From NCBI RefSeq assembly GCF_006539885.1, contig NZ_BJNW01000010.1, positions 41,230-105,229 of the forward strand: a DNA stretch of 64,000 nt, in the 5' to 3' direction. The first letter of the stretch is position 1. Each line of letters opens with the position of its first letter. Made by a program: the position numbers and the translations under genes. Source of the stretch: Kocuria varians (lineage in GTDB: Bacteria; Actinomycetota; Actinomycetes; Actinomycetales; Micrococcaceae). Of the stretch, positions 43,252 to 52,162 are shown piece by piece. The notes beneath the pieces are model-generated. The model had not been told where the DNA came from. It saw nothing but the letters and a program-made list of their open reading frames with translations, and did not search any database.

Positions 43252-46200
43252 GTGACTTCGGCGACCGGCAAAAAAGGCTTCACCCATCTCCATGTGCACA
43301 CCGAGTACTCCATGCTGGACGGTGCCGCCCGCCTGGGCGACCTCTTCGAGGAGTGCCACCGGCTGGGCATGGACTCTCTGGCCACCACGGACCACGGGTT
43401 CGTGTTCGGGGCCTTCGACTTCTGGAACAAGGCCCGGGCGGCCGGGATCAAGCCGATCATCGGCGTCGAGGCGTACCTGACGCCCGGCACGGCACGGCAG
43501 GACCGCACGCGCGTGAAATTCGCGGACGGCGGCCGCGACGACGTCTCCGGTGCCGGTGCCTACACCCACATGACGCTGCTCGCGGAGACGAGCGAGGGCA
43601 TGCAGAACCTCTTCCGCGCCTCCACCAAGGCGTCCCTGGAGGGCCAGCTCTACAAGCCGCGCATGGACCGCGAGCTGCTGCACCAGTACGGCAAGGGGCT
43701 GATCGCCACCACCGGGTGCCCCTCCGGCGAGGTGCAGACCCGCCTGCGCCTGGGCCAGTACGACGAGGCGGTCAAGGCCGCCGCGGAGTTCCGGGACATC
43801 TTCGGCGCGGAGAACTACTACTGCGAGCTCATGGACCACGGGCTCGGCATCGAGAAGCGCGTCACCGGGGACCTGATCCGCCTCGCCAAGGACCTCAACC
43901 TGCCGCTCGTGGCCACCAACGACCTCCACTACACGCACGCGGAGGACGCCAAGTCCCACGCGGCGCTGCTGTGCGTGCAGTCCGGCTCCACGCTGCAGGA
44001 CCCCAAGCGCTTCAAGTTCGACGCGGACGAGTTCTACCTCAAGTCCCCGGAGCAGATGCGTGAGATCTTCCGGGACTTCCCGGAGGCGTGCGACAACACC
44101 CTGGACATCGCCGAGCGCTGCGAGGTGGACTTCGACACCGAGGCCAACTACATGCCGCGCTTCCCCACCCCGGAGGGGGAGGACGAGACCTCCTGGTTCA
44201 TCAAGGAGGTCGAGAAGGGGCTGCACTACCGCTTCCCGGGCGGCATCCCGGACGACGTCCGCGAGCAGGCGGAGTACGAGAAGAAGATCATCATCCAGAT
44301 GGGCTTCCCCGGCTACTTCCTGGTGGTCGCGGACTTCATCAACTGGTCCAAGGACAACGGGATCCGCGTGGGTCCGGGGCGTGGTTCCGGTGCCGGTTCC
44401 ATGGTCGCGTACGCCATGCGCATCACCGAGCTCAACCCGCTGGCCCACGGCCTGATCTTCGAGCGCTTCCTGAACCCGGACCGCGTGTCCATGCCGGACT
44501 TCGACGTCGACTTCGACGACCGCCGCCGCTCCGAGGTGATCCACTACGTCACGGAGAAGTACGGCGACGAGCGCGTGGCCATGATCGTCACGTACGGCAC
44601 CATCAAGGCCAAGCAGGCGCTGAAGGACTCCTCGCGCGTGCTCGGCTACCCGTTCTCCATGGGGGAGCGGCTGACCAAGGCCATGCCGCCGGACGTCATG
44701 GGCAAGGGCATCTCCCTGCAGGACGTCTACGACAAGGACGCCAAGCGCTACGACGAGGCCGGGGAGCTGCGCGAGGTCCTCGAGGACGACCCCGAGTCCA
44801 TGAAGGTCTTCGAGACCGCGCAGGGCCTCGAGGGGCTCAAGCGCCAGTGGGGCGTGCACGCCGCGGGCGTGATCATGTCCTCGGACCCGCTGATTGACAT
44901 CATCCCGCTGATGCGCCGCGAGCAGGACGGGCAGGTCATCACCCAGTTCGACTACCCCACGTGCGAGGGGCTCGGGCTGATCAAGATGGACTTCCTGGGG
45001 CTGCGCAACCTCACGATCATCTCGGACGCGCTGGAGAACATCACGCTGAACCGGGACGGTTTCGTGCTGGACCTCGAGCACCTGCCGATCGACGACGCCG
45101 GGTCCTACGAGCTGCTCGCCCGCGGGGACACGCTCGGCGTGTTCCAGCTGGACGGCGGTCCCATGCGCCAGCTGCTCAAGCTGATGCGTCCCGACAACTT
45201 CGAGGACATCTCCGCGACCATCGCGCTGTACCGCCCGGGGCCCATGGGCGCGAACTCGCACACGAACTACGCGCTGCGCAAGAACGGCGCGCAGGAGATC
45301 ACGCCCATCCACCCGGAGCTCGCGGAACCGCTGGCGGAGATCCTGGGCACCACCTACGGCCTGATCGTCTACCAGGAGCAGGTGATGGCGATCGCCCAGA
45401 AGGTTGCCGGCTACTCCCTGGGCCAGGCGGACATCCTGCGCCGTGCCATGGGCAAGAAGAAGAAGGCGGAGCTGGACAAGCAGTACCAGGGCTTCCACCA
45501 GGGCATGGTCGACCGCGGCTACTCCGAGGCCGCGATCAAGGCCCTGTGGGACATCCTGCTGCCGTTCTCCGACTACGCGTTCAACAAGGCGCACTCCGCC
45601 GCGTACGGGCTGGTCTCCTACTGGACGGCGTACCTCAAGGCGCACTACCCGGCCGAGTACATGGCCGCCCTGCTCACGTCCGTGGGCGACGACAAGGACA
45701 AGCTCGCCATGTACCTCACGGAGTGCCGCCACATGGGCATCACCGTGCTTCCGCCGGACGTCAACGAGTCCGAGCTGAACTTCACCCCTGTGGGCTCGGA
45801 CATCCGCTTCGGCATGGGTGCGGTGCGCAACGTGGGCGCGAACGTGGTCCAGGCGATGGTGGGCGCCCGCAACGAGGAGGGCAAGTTCACCTCCTTCAAC
45901 GACTTCCTGGCGAAGGTCCCGGCGGTGGTGTGCAACAAGCGCACCATCGAGTCGATGATCAAGGCCGGTGCGTTCGACCAGCTGGGCCACACGCGGCGCA
46001 GCCTGGTGATGTGCCACGAGCAGGCGGTCGAGGACGTCGTCGCCCAGAAGAAGAAGGAGGACAACGGCGAGTTCACGTTCGACATCTTCGCGATGGGCGG
46101 CTCGGACGACGCCGAGCAGGAGACCTTCTCCGTGGAGGTTCCGGACGTCCCCGAGTGGGAGCGCAAGGACCTGCTGGCCTTCGAGCGCGAGATGCTCGGC

Positions 46201-46806
46201 CTCTACGTCTCGGACCACCCGCTGCGGGGTCTCGACGACGCCCTGGGCCAGTACACGGACACGGCCATCGCGCCGCTGCTCACCGAGGAGAACACCCGGC
46301 CCGACGGCGCCGTGGTCACCATCGGCGGCATGATCACCTCCCTGTCGCGACGGATCGCGAAGAGCTCGGGCAACGCGTACGCCCGCGTGGAGCTCGAGGA
46401 CCGGTCGGGGTCCATCGAGGTGATGTTCTTCGGCAAGGCGTACGCACCGATCGCCGGGGTGCTCACCGAGGACCTGATCTGCGTGATCAAGGGCCGCATG
46501 CAGCGCCGCGACGACGGCTCCATCTCGATCTCCGCGCAGGAGCTCACGGTTCCGGAGCTGAGCGTGGACGGCTCCTCGGGGCCGGTGTGCGTGGCACTGC
46601 CCGAGCACCGGGCCACGGAGGCGACCATCCGCCTGATCGGCGAGGTGCTGCGCAATCACAAGGGGGACTCGGAGGTGCGCATCCACCTGGACACCCGACG
46701 TGCCGTGCAGGTCATGCGGCTGGGTCCGGAGTACCGCGTGAACCCCTCGCCGGCGCTGTTCGGGGACCTGAAGGTGCTGCTGGGTCCTGCCTGCCTGGAG
46801 GCCTGA
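43252..46806 (+). CDS. dnaE: DNA polymerase III alpha subunit
   Basis: 1184 aa, the replicative C-family polymerase (DnaE1 type). The N-terminal PHP domain keeps the metal-ligand pattern HLHVHTEYSMLDGA and TTDHGFVFG; in mycobacterial DnaE1 this domain proofreads 3'-5'. The polymerase catalytic aspartates are in PDFDVDFDD (Asp418, Asp420) and IKMDFLGL (Asp580). A helix-hairpin-helix and an OB-fold (VVTIGGMITSLSRRIAKSSG) follow. The C-terminal region resembles the tau/clamp-contact part. The start GTG is fixed by the -10 box 6 nt upstream. Confidence 0.98.
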   Translation: MTSATGKKGFTHLHVHTEYSMLDGAARLGDLFEECHRLGMDSLATTDHGFVFGAFDFWNKARAAGIKPIIGVEAYLTPGTARQDRTRVKFADGGRDDVSGAGAYTHMTLLAETSEGMQNLFRASTKASLEGQLYKPRMDRELLHQYGKGLIATTGCPSGEVQTRLRLGQYDEAVKAAAEFRDIFGAENYYCELMDHGLGIEKRVTGDLIRLAKDLNLPLVATNDLHYTHAEDAKSHAALLCVQSGSTLQDPKRFKFDADEFYLKSPEQMREIFRDFPEACDNTLDIAERCEVDFDTEANYMPRFPTPEGEDETSWFIKEVEKGLHYRFPGGIPDDVREQAEYEKKIIIQMGFPGYFLVVADFINWSKDNGIRVGPGRGSGAGSMVAYAMRITELNPLAHGLIFERFLNPDRVSMPDFDVDFDDRRRSEVIHYVTEKYGDERVAMIVTYGTIKAKQALKDSSRVLGYPFSMGERLTKAMPPDVMGKGISLQDVYDKDAKRYDEAGELREVLEDDPESMKVFETAQGLEGLKRQWGVHAAGVIMSSDPLIDIIPLMRREQDGQVITQFDYPTCEGLGLIKMDFLGLRNLTIISDALENITLNRDGFVLDLEHLPIDDAGSYELLARGDTLGVFQLDGGPMRQLLKLMRPDNFEDISATIALYRPGPMGANSHTNYALRKNGAQEITPIHPELAEPLAEILGTTYGLIVYQEQVMAIAQKVAGYSLGQADILRRAMGKKKKAELDKQYQGFHQGMVDRGYSEAAIKALWDILLPFSDYAFNKAHSAAYGLVSYWTAYLKAHYPAEYMAALLTSVGDDKDKLAMYLTECRHMGITVLPPDVNESELNFTPVGSDIRFGMGAVRNVGANVVQAMVGARNEEGKFTSFNDFLAKVPAVVCNKRTIESMIKAGAFDQLGHTRRSLVMCHEQAVEDVVAQKKKEDNGEFTFDIFAMGGSDDAEQETFSVEVPDVPEWERKDLLAFEREMLGLYVSDHPLRGLDDALGQYTDTAIAPLLTEENTRPDGAVVTIGGMITSLSRRIAKSSGNAYARVELEDRSGSIEVMFFGKAYAPIAGVLTEDLICVIKGRMQRRDDGSISISAQELTVPELSVDGSSGPVCVALPEHRATEATIRLIGEVLRNHKGDSEVRIHLDTRRAVQVMRLGPEYRVNPSPALFGDLKVLLGPACLEA

Positions 46807-46934
46807 GCGGGGAGCTGCCCCTCGCTTCGGCGTGCCGCCGCGCGTGCGGGGCACGTCGGCTGTGCGACGCGGCGAGCTGCGGCGCGGCGCTTCGCGTGGA
46901 ATGCTCTGCGTGCCGCAGCCTGCGGCCGCGCGGT

Positions 46935-46958
46935 GCGATTGACGCGCGATTGTAGACT
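46935..46958 (+). promoter_or_regulatory. hisD promoter with phased GCGATTG repeats, leaderless
   Basis: GCGATTG occurs at 46935-46941 and 46946-46952, 11 bp apart, directly against the -10 TAGACT (46953-46958). Six nt (GAAAAC) then lead to GTG 46965. The repeats may be an operator; the arrangement resembles the ftsZ proximal promoter. The 158-nt gap from dnaE is otherwise GC-rich without a recognisable leader peptide. Confidence 0.55.
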
Positions 46959-46964
46959 GAAAAC

Positions 46965-48356
46965 GTGACTGAGCAACCCCTGATCCCGGAATCCACGGAC
47001 GCACCCGGCTCGTACCTGCGCGTCATCGACCTGCGCGGAACGCACCTGGGCTGGAGCGAGCTGCGGGCTGCGGTCCCGCGCCAGACGGCGTCGTCGGTCG
47101 TGGACGCCGAGGACACCGTCCGTGCGATCATCGCCGACGTGCGCGAGCGTGGTCCGGAAGCGCTGCGAGAGCTGGCCCTGCGCTTCGACGGCGTGGCCCA
47201 GGAGCGCATCCGGGTGGCTCCGGAGGACATCGAGCGCGCGGTCGAGGCGCTGGATCCCGCCGTGCGGCACGGGCTGGAGACGGCCATCGAGCGCACGCGT
47301 GCCTTTGCGAAGGCCCAGCGCCCGGCGGACGTGACCGTGGAGGTTGCGCCGGGCGCCACCCTGCACCACCGGTGGACCCCGGTGCGGCGCGCGGGCCTCT
47401 ACATCCCGGGCGGACTCGCTGTCTATCCGTCCTCGGTGGTGATGAACGTGGTTCCCGCGCAGGCGGCCGGCGTCGAGTCGGTCGTGCTGTGCTCCCCGCC
47501 GCAGAAGGAGTTCGGCGGCCTGCCGCACCCCGTGATCCTCGGTGCGGCCGGTCTGCTGGGTGTCGACGATGTCTGGGCCGTGGGCGGCGCGCAGTCCCTC
47601 GCGGCCATGGCGTACGGCGTCGCGGACGGCGAGGACGTCCTGGAACCGGTGAACACCGTCACGGGGCCGGGAAACATCTTCGTGGCGATGGCCAAGCGGC
47701 AGCTGCGTTCCGTGGTGGGCGTGGATGCGGAGGCCGGGACCACCGAGATCGCCGTGCTCGCGGACGACTCCGCAAACCCGCGCTACGTGGCCGCGGACCT
47801 GATCTCCCAGGCGGAGCACGACCCGGCCGCCGGTTCCGTGCTGATCACCGACTCCGAGCCGTTCGCTCGGTCGGTCGAGGAGCAGCTCGCGTGCCAGGTG
47901 CCCGAGGCCAAGCACCGGGAACGGATCACCGCCGCGCTGGGTGGTCCGCAGTCCGGCGTCGTGCTCACGGACGACCTCGATGCCTCGGTGGCCGTCGCGG
48001 ACGCCTACGCCGCCGAGCACCTGGAGATCCACACGCGCGACGCGAGTGCCGTGGCGGCCCGGATCCGCAACGCCGGCGCGATCTTCGTGGGTCCGTTCAG
48101 CCCCGTGCCGCTCGGCGACTACGCCGCGGGCTCCAACCACGTGCTCCCCACCGGGGGCACGGCGGTGTTCAGCTCCGGTCTGCAGGCGGCGTCCTTCATG
48201 AAGGCCGTGCAGGTCATCGAGTACTCGCCCGAGGCGCTCGCGCAGCTGGAGGACGACATCGTGGCACTGGCCACGAGTGAGGACCTGCCCGCGCACGGCC
48301 GCGCGGTCACGCTGCGGGGCGAGCAGCGCCCCTCCGACACCGTTGCGGGAGGCTGA
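46965..48356 (+). CDS. hisD: Histidinol dehydrogenase
   Basis: 463 aa from GTG 46965. GLYIPGGLAVYPSSVVMNVVPA, VTGPGNIFVAMAKR, EAGTTEIAVLADDSANP (near the NAD site), DLISQAEHDP with zinc-ligand residues, and AGSNHVLPTGGTAVFSSGL are conserved. It oxidises histidinol to histidine in two NAD-dependent steps with Zn. The remaining his genes are not in the window to the right, so hisD is separated from them or from the rest of an operon; the next gene, nrdR, is 3 nt downstream. Confidence 0.96.
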   Translation: MTEQPLIPESTDAPGSYLRVIDLRGTHLGWSELRAAVPRQTASSVVDAEDTVRAIIADVRERGPEALRELALRFDGVAQERIRVAPEDIERAVEALDPAVRHGLETAIERTRAFAKAQRPADVTVEVAPGATLHHRWTPVRRAGLYIPGGLAVYPSSVVMNVVPAQAAGVESVVLCSPPQKEFGGLPHPVILGAAGLLGVDDVWAVGGAQSLAAMAYGVADGEDVLEPVNTVTGPGNIFVAMAKRQLRSVVGVDAEAGTTEIAVLADDSANPRYVAADLISQAEHDPAAGSVLITDSEPFARSVEEQLACQVPEAKHRERITAALGGPQSGVVLTDDLDASVAVADAYAAEHLEIHTRDASAVAARIRNAGAIFVGPFSPVPLGDYAAGSNHVLPTGGTAVFSSGLQAASFMKAVQVIEYSPEALAQLEDDIVALATSEDLPAHGRAVTLRGEQRPSDTVAGG

Positions 48357-48359
48357 ACC

Positions 48360-49037
48360 GTGCACTGCCCGTTCTGCCGCCACAACGACTCGAAGGTCGT
48401 GGACTCCCGCACCTCCGACGACGGCACCTCCATCCGACGCCGCCGCCGCTGCACCGAGTGCGGCCGCCGCTTCTCCACGCTGGAGACCACGTCCATCTCC
48501 GTCATCAAACGCTCCGGTGTCACCGAGCCGTTCGACCGGCAGAAGATCGTCAACGGTGTGCGCAAGGCGTGCCAGGGGCGACCCGTGAGCGAGGACGACC
48601 TCGCCATGCTTGCTCAGGAGGTCGAGGAGTCCATCCGGGCCTCGGGTAGCGCAGAGGTCGAGGCGCACGACGTGGGCCTGGCCATCCTGCCGCCCCTGCG
48701 CCGCCTGGACGTCGTGGCCTACCTGCGCTTCGCGTCGGTCTACCAGGCGTTCGAGGACCTCGAGGACTTCGAGCGCGCGATCGACGTGCTGAGGGACCAG
48801 CAGGCCGAGCTGGCCGGGCAGCAGACGCTCGTGCCGCCGGCGTCCCAGCCCTCCGGTGCCGCTGCCGCACGACGCCGTCCGGCCCGCCGGGCTGCCCAAC
48901 CCGCGGATCCCGTCGCCGCGGCGGAGACGACGAACGGTGCGAGCGGTGAGGAGGCTTCCGAGAAGAAGCCGGCCGAGCCGCGTCGTCGTCGGGCGAAGAA
49001 GAGCCAGGAGTCGGTGACGCAGCCCCGTCTGCTCTGA
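48360..49037 (+). CDS. nrdR: Ribonucleotide reductase repressor NrdR with long C-terminal tail
   Basis: 225 aa from GTG 48360. Zinc ribbon: Cys3, Cys6, Cys31, Cys34 (MHCPFC and CTEC). ATP-cone: [24 protein letters not shown] to [23 protein letters not shown]. NrdR senses dATP/ATP and represses nrd genes at NrdR boxes. Typical NrdR is 150-160 aa; here about 70 residues (150-225) form an Ala/Glu/Arg-rich tail with RRRPARR and PRRRRAKK. No NrdR box was recognised in this window. Confidence 0.94.
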   Translation: MHCPFCRHNDSKVVDSRTSDDGTSIRRRRRCTECGRRFSTLETTSISVIKRSGVTEPFDRQKIVNGVRKACQGRPVSEDDLAMLAQEVEESIRASGSAEVEAHDVGLAILPPLRRLDVVAYLRFASVYQAFEDLEDFERAIDVLRDQQAELAGQQTLVPPASQPSGAAAARRRPARRAAQPADPVAAAETTNGASGEEASEKKPAEPRRRRAKKSQESVTQPRLL

Positions 49038-49106
49038 GGGGAGCGCTTTCCCCGTCACTGCGGGTCATACGCGGGGAGGGGGCAGCCACGGGGGCGCGCA
49101 GACTGT

Positions 49107-49112
49107 TAGCCT
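49107..49112 (+). promoter_or_regulatory. -10 element of the GNAT gene, leaderless
   Basis: TAGCCT with 6 nt (CGCCAT) to GTG 49119. This spacing decides the GTG start over ATG 49125. Confidence 0.5.
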
Positions 49113-49118
49113 CGCCAT

Positions 49119-49760
49119 GTGTCTATGAAGTGGAACACATCTGAGCAATCCACGGACGACTACGAGATCGTCCGCGCCACCGCCGAGGACGTCGGCGCCG
49201 CGTCAGAGGTGCTGGCACAGGCGTTCTCCGAGGACCCGCACGTCATCGGCATGCTGCCACGCGGGGACGTGTCCCGTGCCCTGCTGAGACTGTGGCGTCG
49301 CATCCTGAAGGAGACGCTCTCGGCAGGGGGCCACGCGTATCTGGCGAAGCGTCCCGGCCACCCCGAGATCCTGGGCGTCGCGCTGTGGGAGGCACCGGGC
49401 TACAAGGTGTCGCTGCGGCAGATGGCCCCGGGGTTGGCCTCCTACCTGGGGGTCTTCAAGCACCGCCTGCCGGACGCCGCGGTGAGCGAGTACCTCGCCC
49501 ACGAGGCTCACCCGCACGGTCCTCACTGGTACCTGAAGGCGCTGGCGACGGCGCCGGAGGTGCGGGGAGAGGGCGTCGGCACGCGGTTGCTCGCCGAGCG
49601 GCTCCCGGTGATCGACGGCGAGCACGCGGAGGCCTACCTGGAGGCGTCCACGGAGTCGCTCGTGCCGTACTACTCACGCTTCGGGTTCGTCTCCCGCGGA
49701 CCCGTTCCGTGCCGGGGAACCGTGCCGGCCGTGGGAATGCTGCGCCCCGCGGCGGCCTGA
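49119..49760 (+). CDS. GNAT-family N-acetyltransferase
   Basis: 213 aa from GTG 49119. The C-terminal half holds the acetyl-CoA motif: WYLKALATAPEVRGEGVGTRLLAERLPVID (R/Q-x-x-G-x-G/A at RGEGVG) and the motif-B tail YLEASTESLVPYYSRFGFV. The N-terminal part is the substrate side and does not identify the acceptor. It could acetylate a small amine, an antibiotic or a protein N-terminus. It stands alone between nrdR and the tRNA region. Confidence 0.88.
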   Translation: MSMKWNTSEQSTDDYEIVRATAEDVGAASEVLAQAFSEDPHVIGMLPRGDVSRALLRLWRRILKETLSAGGHAYLAKRPGHPEILGVALWEAPGYKVSLRQMAPGLASYLGVFKHRLPDAAVSEYLAHEAHPHGPHWYLKALATAPEVRGEGVGTRLLAERLPVIDGEHAEAYLEASTESLVPYYSRFGFVSRGPVPCRGTVPAVGMLRPAAA

Positions 49761-50021
49761 GCCGGGGGCGGCGCTGGGCGGGACATCCGGTGAGCGCCGC
49801 CGGGTGACTGTTCCTGCGGGCCGCCGGCGCTGCCCCCGGGACGCGCGCACGGTGAACCTTCCGGGCAGCGACCGGCCGTCGCGCGGCGACTGGTCGGCGC
49901 GCCCGGGCCACCGTGGCCCGGGCAGGCGCGGGGCCCGCCACGCGAACCAGACCTCCACCGCGGCCGCGACGACGGCGAGCGGCGCGCAGAGCACGGACCA
50001 GTGGAAACCGGTCACGGCCAT
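49674..50021 (-). other. Doubtful small open frame in the gap before tRNA-Val
   Basis: The 324-nt gap between the GNAT gene and tRNA-Val holds a minus-strand frame of 115 codons from ATG 50021. Its first 38 residues (MAVTGFHWSVLCAPLAVVAAAVEVWFAW) could form one membrane helix, but the rest is Arg/Pro/Gly-rich and runs 87 nt into the GNAT gene antisense. No ribosome-binding site is visible. I treat it as possible, not as a supported gene; otherwise I see nothing in the gap. Confidence 0.15.
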
Positions 50022-50084
50022 CTGGTCCGCGAAGGCAGAGGACGACGGGCAGCAGCGCGGTGACGGGACCGGGGAGAAGAGCAG

Positions 50085-50157
50085 TGGGCCCTGCCGGGAT
50101 CGAACCGACGACATCTACGGTGTAAACGTAGCGCTCTACCAGCTGAGCTAAAGGCCC
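50085..50157 (-). tRNA. tRNA-Val (anticodon UAC)
   Basis: 73 nt, no encoded CCA. Acceptor stem GGGCCTT / AGGGCCC with one G-U pair and discriminator A. D arm GCTC/GAGC with AGCTGGTA, anticodon stem CTACG/CGTAG around TTTACAC (anticodon TAC), T arm GTCGG/CCGGC with TTCGATC. All arms close. It reads GUA and related valine codons. Confidence 0.95.
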
Positions 50158-50291
50158 GGGAATCGGGTGGGCACGACTGGACCAGCTGCCAGCACCCGAT
50201 GGACCCAGCCTACCGGCGGCACCGGACGGCACCCAATCCGGCGTCACCGTCCCGGGGTGATCTTCGGCACCGGCTGCCCATGCCGCCAGAG

Positions 50292-50460
50292 TTGACACCT
50301 CGGGGATCCCATGCGTTAGGCTGTATGCGTTGTCGAGATCAACACATCAGGGGACGCTGGTGCGCTGGCTCGCCTTCGGGCGTGACAGATACGGCGGTTC
50401 GATTCCGTCGGTCTCCACCACACACCGGAACCCCCGGGAGTTGCGGCTCCTGGGGGTTCC
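50292..50460 (+). ncRNA. Candidate small RNA with a tRNA-like 3' domain
   Basis: Consensus -35 TTGACA (50292-50297) and -10 TAGGCT (50317-50322, 19-bp spacer) predict a start near 50329. At 50350-50420 there is a tRNA-like fold: GGGGACG (50350-50356) against GGTCTCC (50410-50416) with one mismatch, a D-like arm GGTG/CGCC with loop CGCTGGCT, a canonical T arm GGCGG-TTCGATT-CCGTC, and ACCA at 50417-50420. Between the arms there is only a 3-bp CGT/ACG mini-stem with loop GACAGAT and no normal anticodon arm. An alternative 5' strand GAGATC (50335-50340) also pairs with GGTCTC. A 14-bp hairpin (50427-50460) follows. It is not a standard tRNA, tmRNA or SRP RNA by eye. Confidence 0.45.
50427..50460 (+). 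terminator. Strong hairpin after the tRNA-like element
   Basis: GGAACCCCCGGGAG / CTCCTGGGGGTTCC, 14 bp with one G-T pair and a 6-nt loop TTGCGG. There is no U-tract. It separates the RNA unit from the gnd promoter. Confidence 0.8.
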
Positions 50461-50519
50461 GTGCATTCGCCAGTGGCTGATGACACCCCGGCCGGCTGCG
50501 TCGAGTCGGAGGGGGTGGC

Positions 50520-50525
50520 TAGGCT
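50520..50525 (+). promoter_or_regulatory. -10 element of gnd, leaderless
   Basis: TAGGCT with 7 nt (AGGACGC) to ATG 50533; the overlapping AGGA could also serve as a ribosome-binding site. Confidence 0.5.
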
Positions 50526-50532
50526 AGGACGC

Positions 50533-51990
50533 ATGGCAGCAGAAAAGAAAGCAGACATCGGTGTCACCGGCCTGGCCGTGATGGGCGCCAACCTGGCCCG
50601 CAACTTCGCACACCACGGCTACACCGTGGCGCTGCACAACCGCTCGGTGGGCAAGACGGACGCGCTGCTCGCAGAGCACGGGTCCGAGGGCGACTTCGTC
50701 CGCACCGAGACCATGCAGGAGCTCGTGGACTCCCTCGAGAAGCCCCGCCGCGTGATGATCATGGTCAAGGCGGGTGCGCCCGTGGACTCCGTGATCGAGC
50801 AGCTCGTGCCCCTCATGGACGAGGGCGACATCATCATCGACGGCGGCAACTCCTACTTCCAGGACACGCGGCGCCGCGAGCGTGAGCTGGCCGAGAAGGG
50901 CCTGCACTTCGTGGGTGTGGGCGTCTCCGGCGGCGAGGAGGGTGCGCTCAACGGCCCGTCCATCATGCCCGGCGGCTCCGAGGAGTCCTACGCGACCCTC
51001 GGCCCCATGCTCGAGGACATCTCCGCGAAGGCCAAGGACGGCGCACCCTGCTGCGCGTGGATCAGCACGGACGGTGCCGGCCACTTCGTGAAGATGGTGC
51101 ACAACGGCATCGAGTACGCGGACATGCAGGTCATCGGCGAGGCCCACGAGCTGCTGCGTTCCGTGGCCGGGCTGGAGCCCGCGGAGCAGGCGGACGTGTT
51201 CGACGAGTGGAACAAGACCGAGCTGTCCTCCTACCTGATCGAGATCACCGCCCAGGTGCTGCGCCAGGTGGACCCGAAGACGGGCAAGCCCTTCATCGAC
51301 ATCGTGGCGGACGCCGCGGGCCAGAAGGGCACCGGCCGCTGGACCGTGCAGGAGGCCCTGGAACTGGGTTCCCCGGTCACCGCCATCGCGGAGTCCGTGT
51401 TCGCCCGTGCACTGTCCTCCTCCGAGCCCGAGATGCGCAGGGAGGCGCAGGAGGTCCTGCCCGCCGGCATCGGCGGCACCACCGAGGACGTCGTGAAGGA
51501 CCCCGGCTTCGTGGAGGACGTCCGCAAGGCGCTTTACGCCTCGAAGCTCGTGGCCTACGCACAGGGCCTGGACATGCTGACCATGGCCGGGCGCGAGTAC
51601 GGCTGGACGCTGGACCTCGCCACGATCGCGAGCCTGTGGCGCAACGGCTGCATCATCCGCGCCGAGCTGCTCAACGTGATCATGAAGGCCTACGAGGGGG
51701 ACAAGGCTCCGCTGAACCTGCTGTTCGCACCCGAGTTCGTGAAGTCCATCGAGGACGCCCTCCCGGCATGGCGTCGTGTGGTCGCCCGCGCCGTGGAGCG
51801 CGGCATCCCCGCCCCGGTGTTCTCCTCGGCGCTCGCGTACTACGACGGCCTGCGCCGCCCGCGCCTGAACGCCGCGCTCACCCAGGGCCTGCGCGACTAC
51901 TTCGGTGCGCACACCTACAAGCGCATCGACGACCCCGAGTCCAGCTTCCACGTCCTGTGGAGCGGTGACCGCTCGGAGGTCGTGTCCTGA
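50533..51990 (+). CDS. gnd: 6-phosphogluconate dehydrogenase, decarboxylating
   Basis: 485 aa, the long (GndA) form. GVTGLAVMGANLARNFAHHGY is the NADP-binding fold and HNRSVGKT contains the NADP-selecting region. IIDGGNSYFQDTRRRE, GVGVSGGEEGALNGPSIMPGG and the catalytic block GAGHFVKMVHNGIEYADMQ follow. It oxidatively decarboxylates 6-phosphogluconate to ribulose 5-phosphate, yielding NADPH for mycothione reductase, MsrA and biosynthesis. It stands alone, closed by a strong terminator. Confidence 0.98.
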   Translation: MAAEKKADIGVTGLAVMGANLARNFAHHGYTVALHNRSVGKTDALLAEHGSEGDFVRTETMQELVDSLEKPRRVMIMVKAGAPVDSVIEQLVPLMDEGDIIIDGGNSYFQDTRRRERELAEKGLHFVGVGVSGGEEGALNGPSIMPGGSEESYATLGPMLEDISAKAKDGAPCCAWISTDGAGHFVKMVHNGIEYADMQVIGEAHELLRSVAGLEPAEQADVFDEWNKTELSSYLIEITAQVLRQVDPKTGKPFIDIVADAAGQKGTGRWTVQEALELGSPVTAIAESVFARALSSSEPEMRREAQEVLPAGIGGTTEDVVKDPGFVEDVRKALYASKLVAYAQGLDMLTMAGREYGWTLDLATIASLWRNGCIIRAELLNVIMKAYEGDKAPLNLLFAPEFVKSIEDALPAWRRVVARAVERGIPAPVFSSALAYYDGLRRPRLNAALTQGLRDYFGAHTYKRIDDPESSFHVLWSGDRSEVVS

Positions 51991-52019
51991 TCCCACGGAT
52001 CGGCGTGTCCGCGTGAGGA

Positions 52020-52053
52020 GAGCGGGCGGTTCCCCGGGGGGAGCCGCCCGCTC
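52020..52053. terminator. Terminator between gnd and cysE
   Basis: GAGCGGGCGG / CCGCCCGCTC (10 bp), extended inside by CCC/GGG pairs, followed by TTCGTCGTT. It lies between two converging genes and can serve both. Confidence 0.85.
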
Positions 52054-52162
52054 TTCGTCGTTGCGGGGGGTGTTCTCGGACCACGACGACGCCGCGTGGC
52101 CCCTCGGCACGGCGGGGAACCGCGGCGTCGTCGTGCTGCTGCGCAGCGCTGCCGTGTTCCGG

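Noticed and set aside
50329..50420. Selenocysteine tRNA or tmRNA
   Set aside because: No UCA anticodon arm, no 8-bp acceptor with long variable arm, no tag-peptide frame, and too short for tmRNA.
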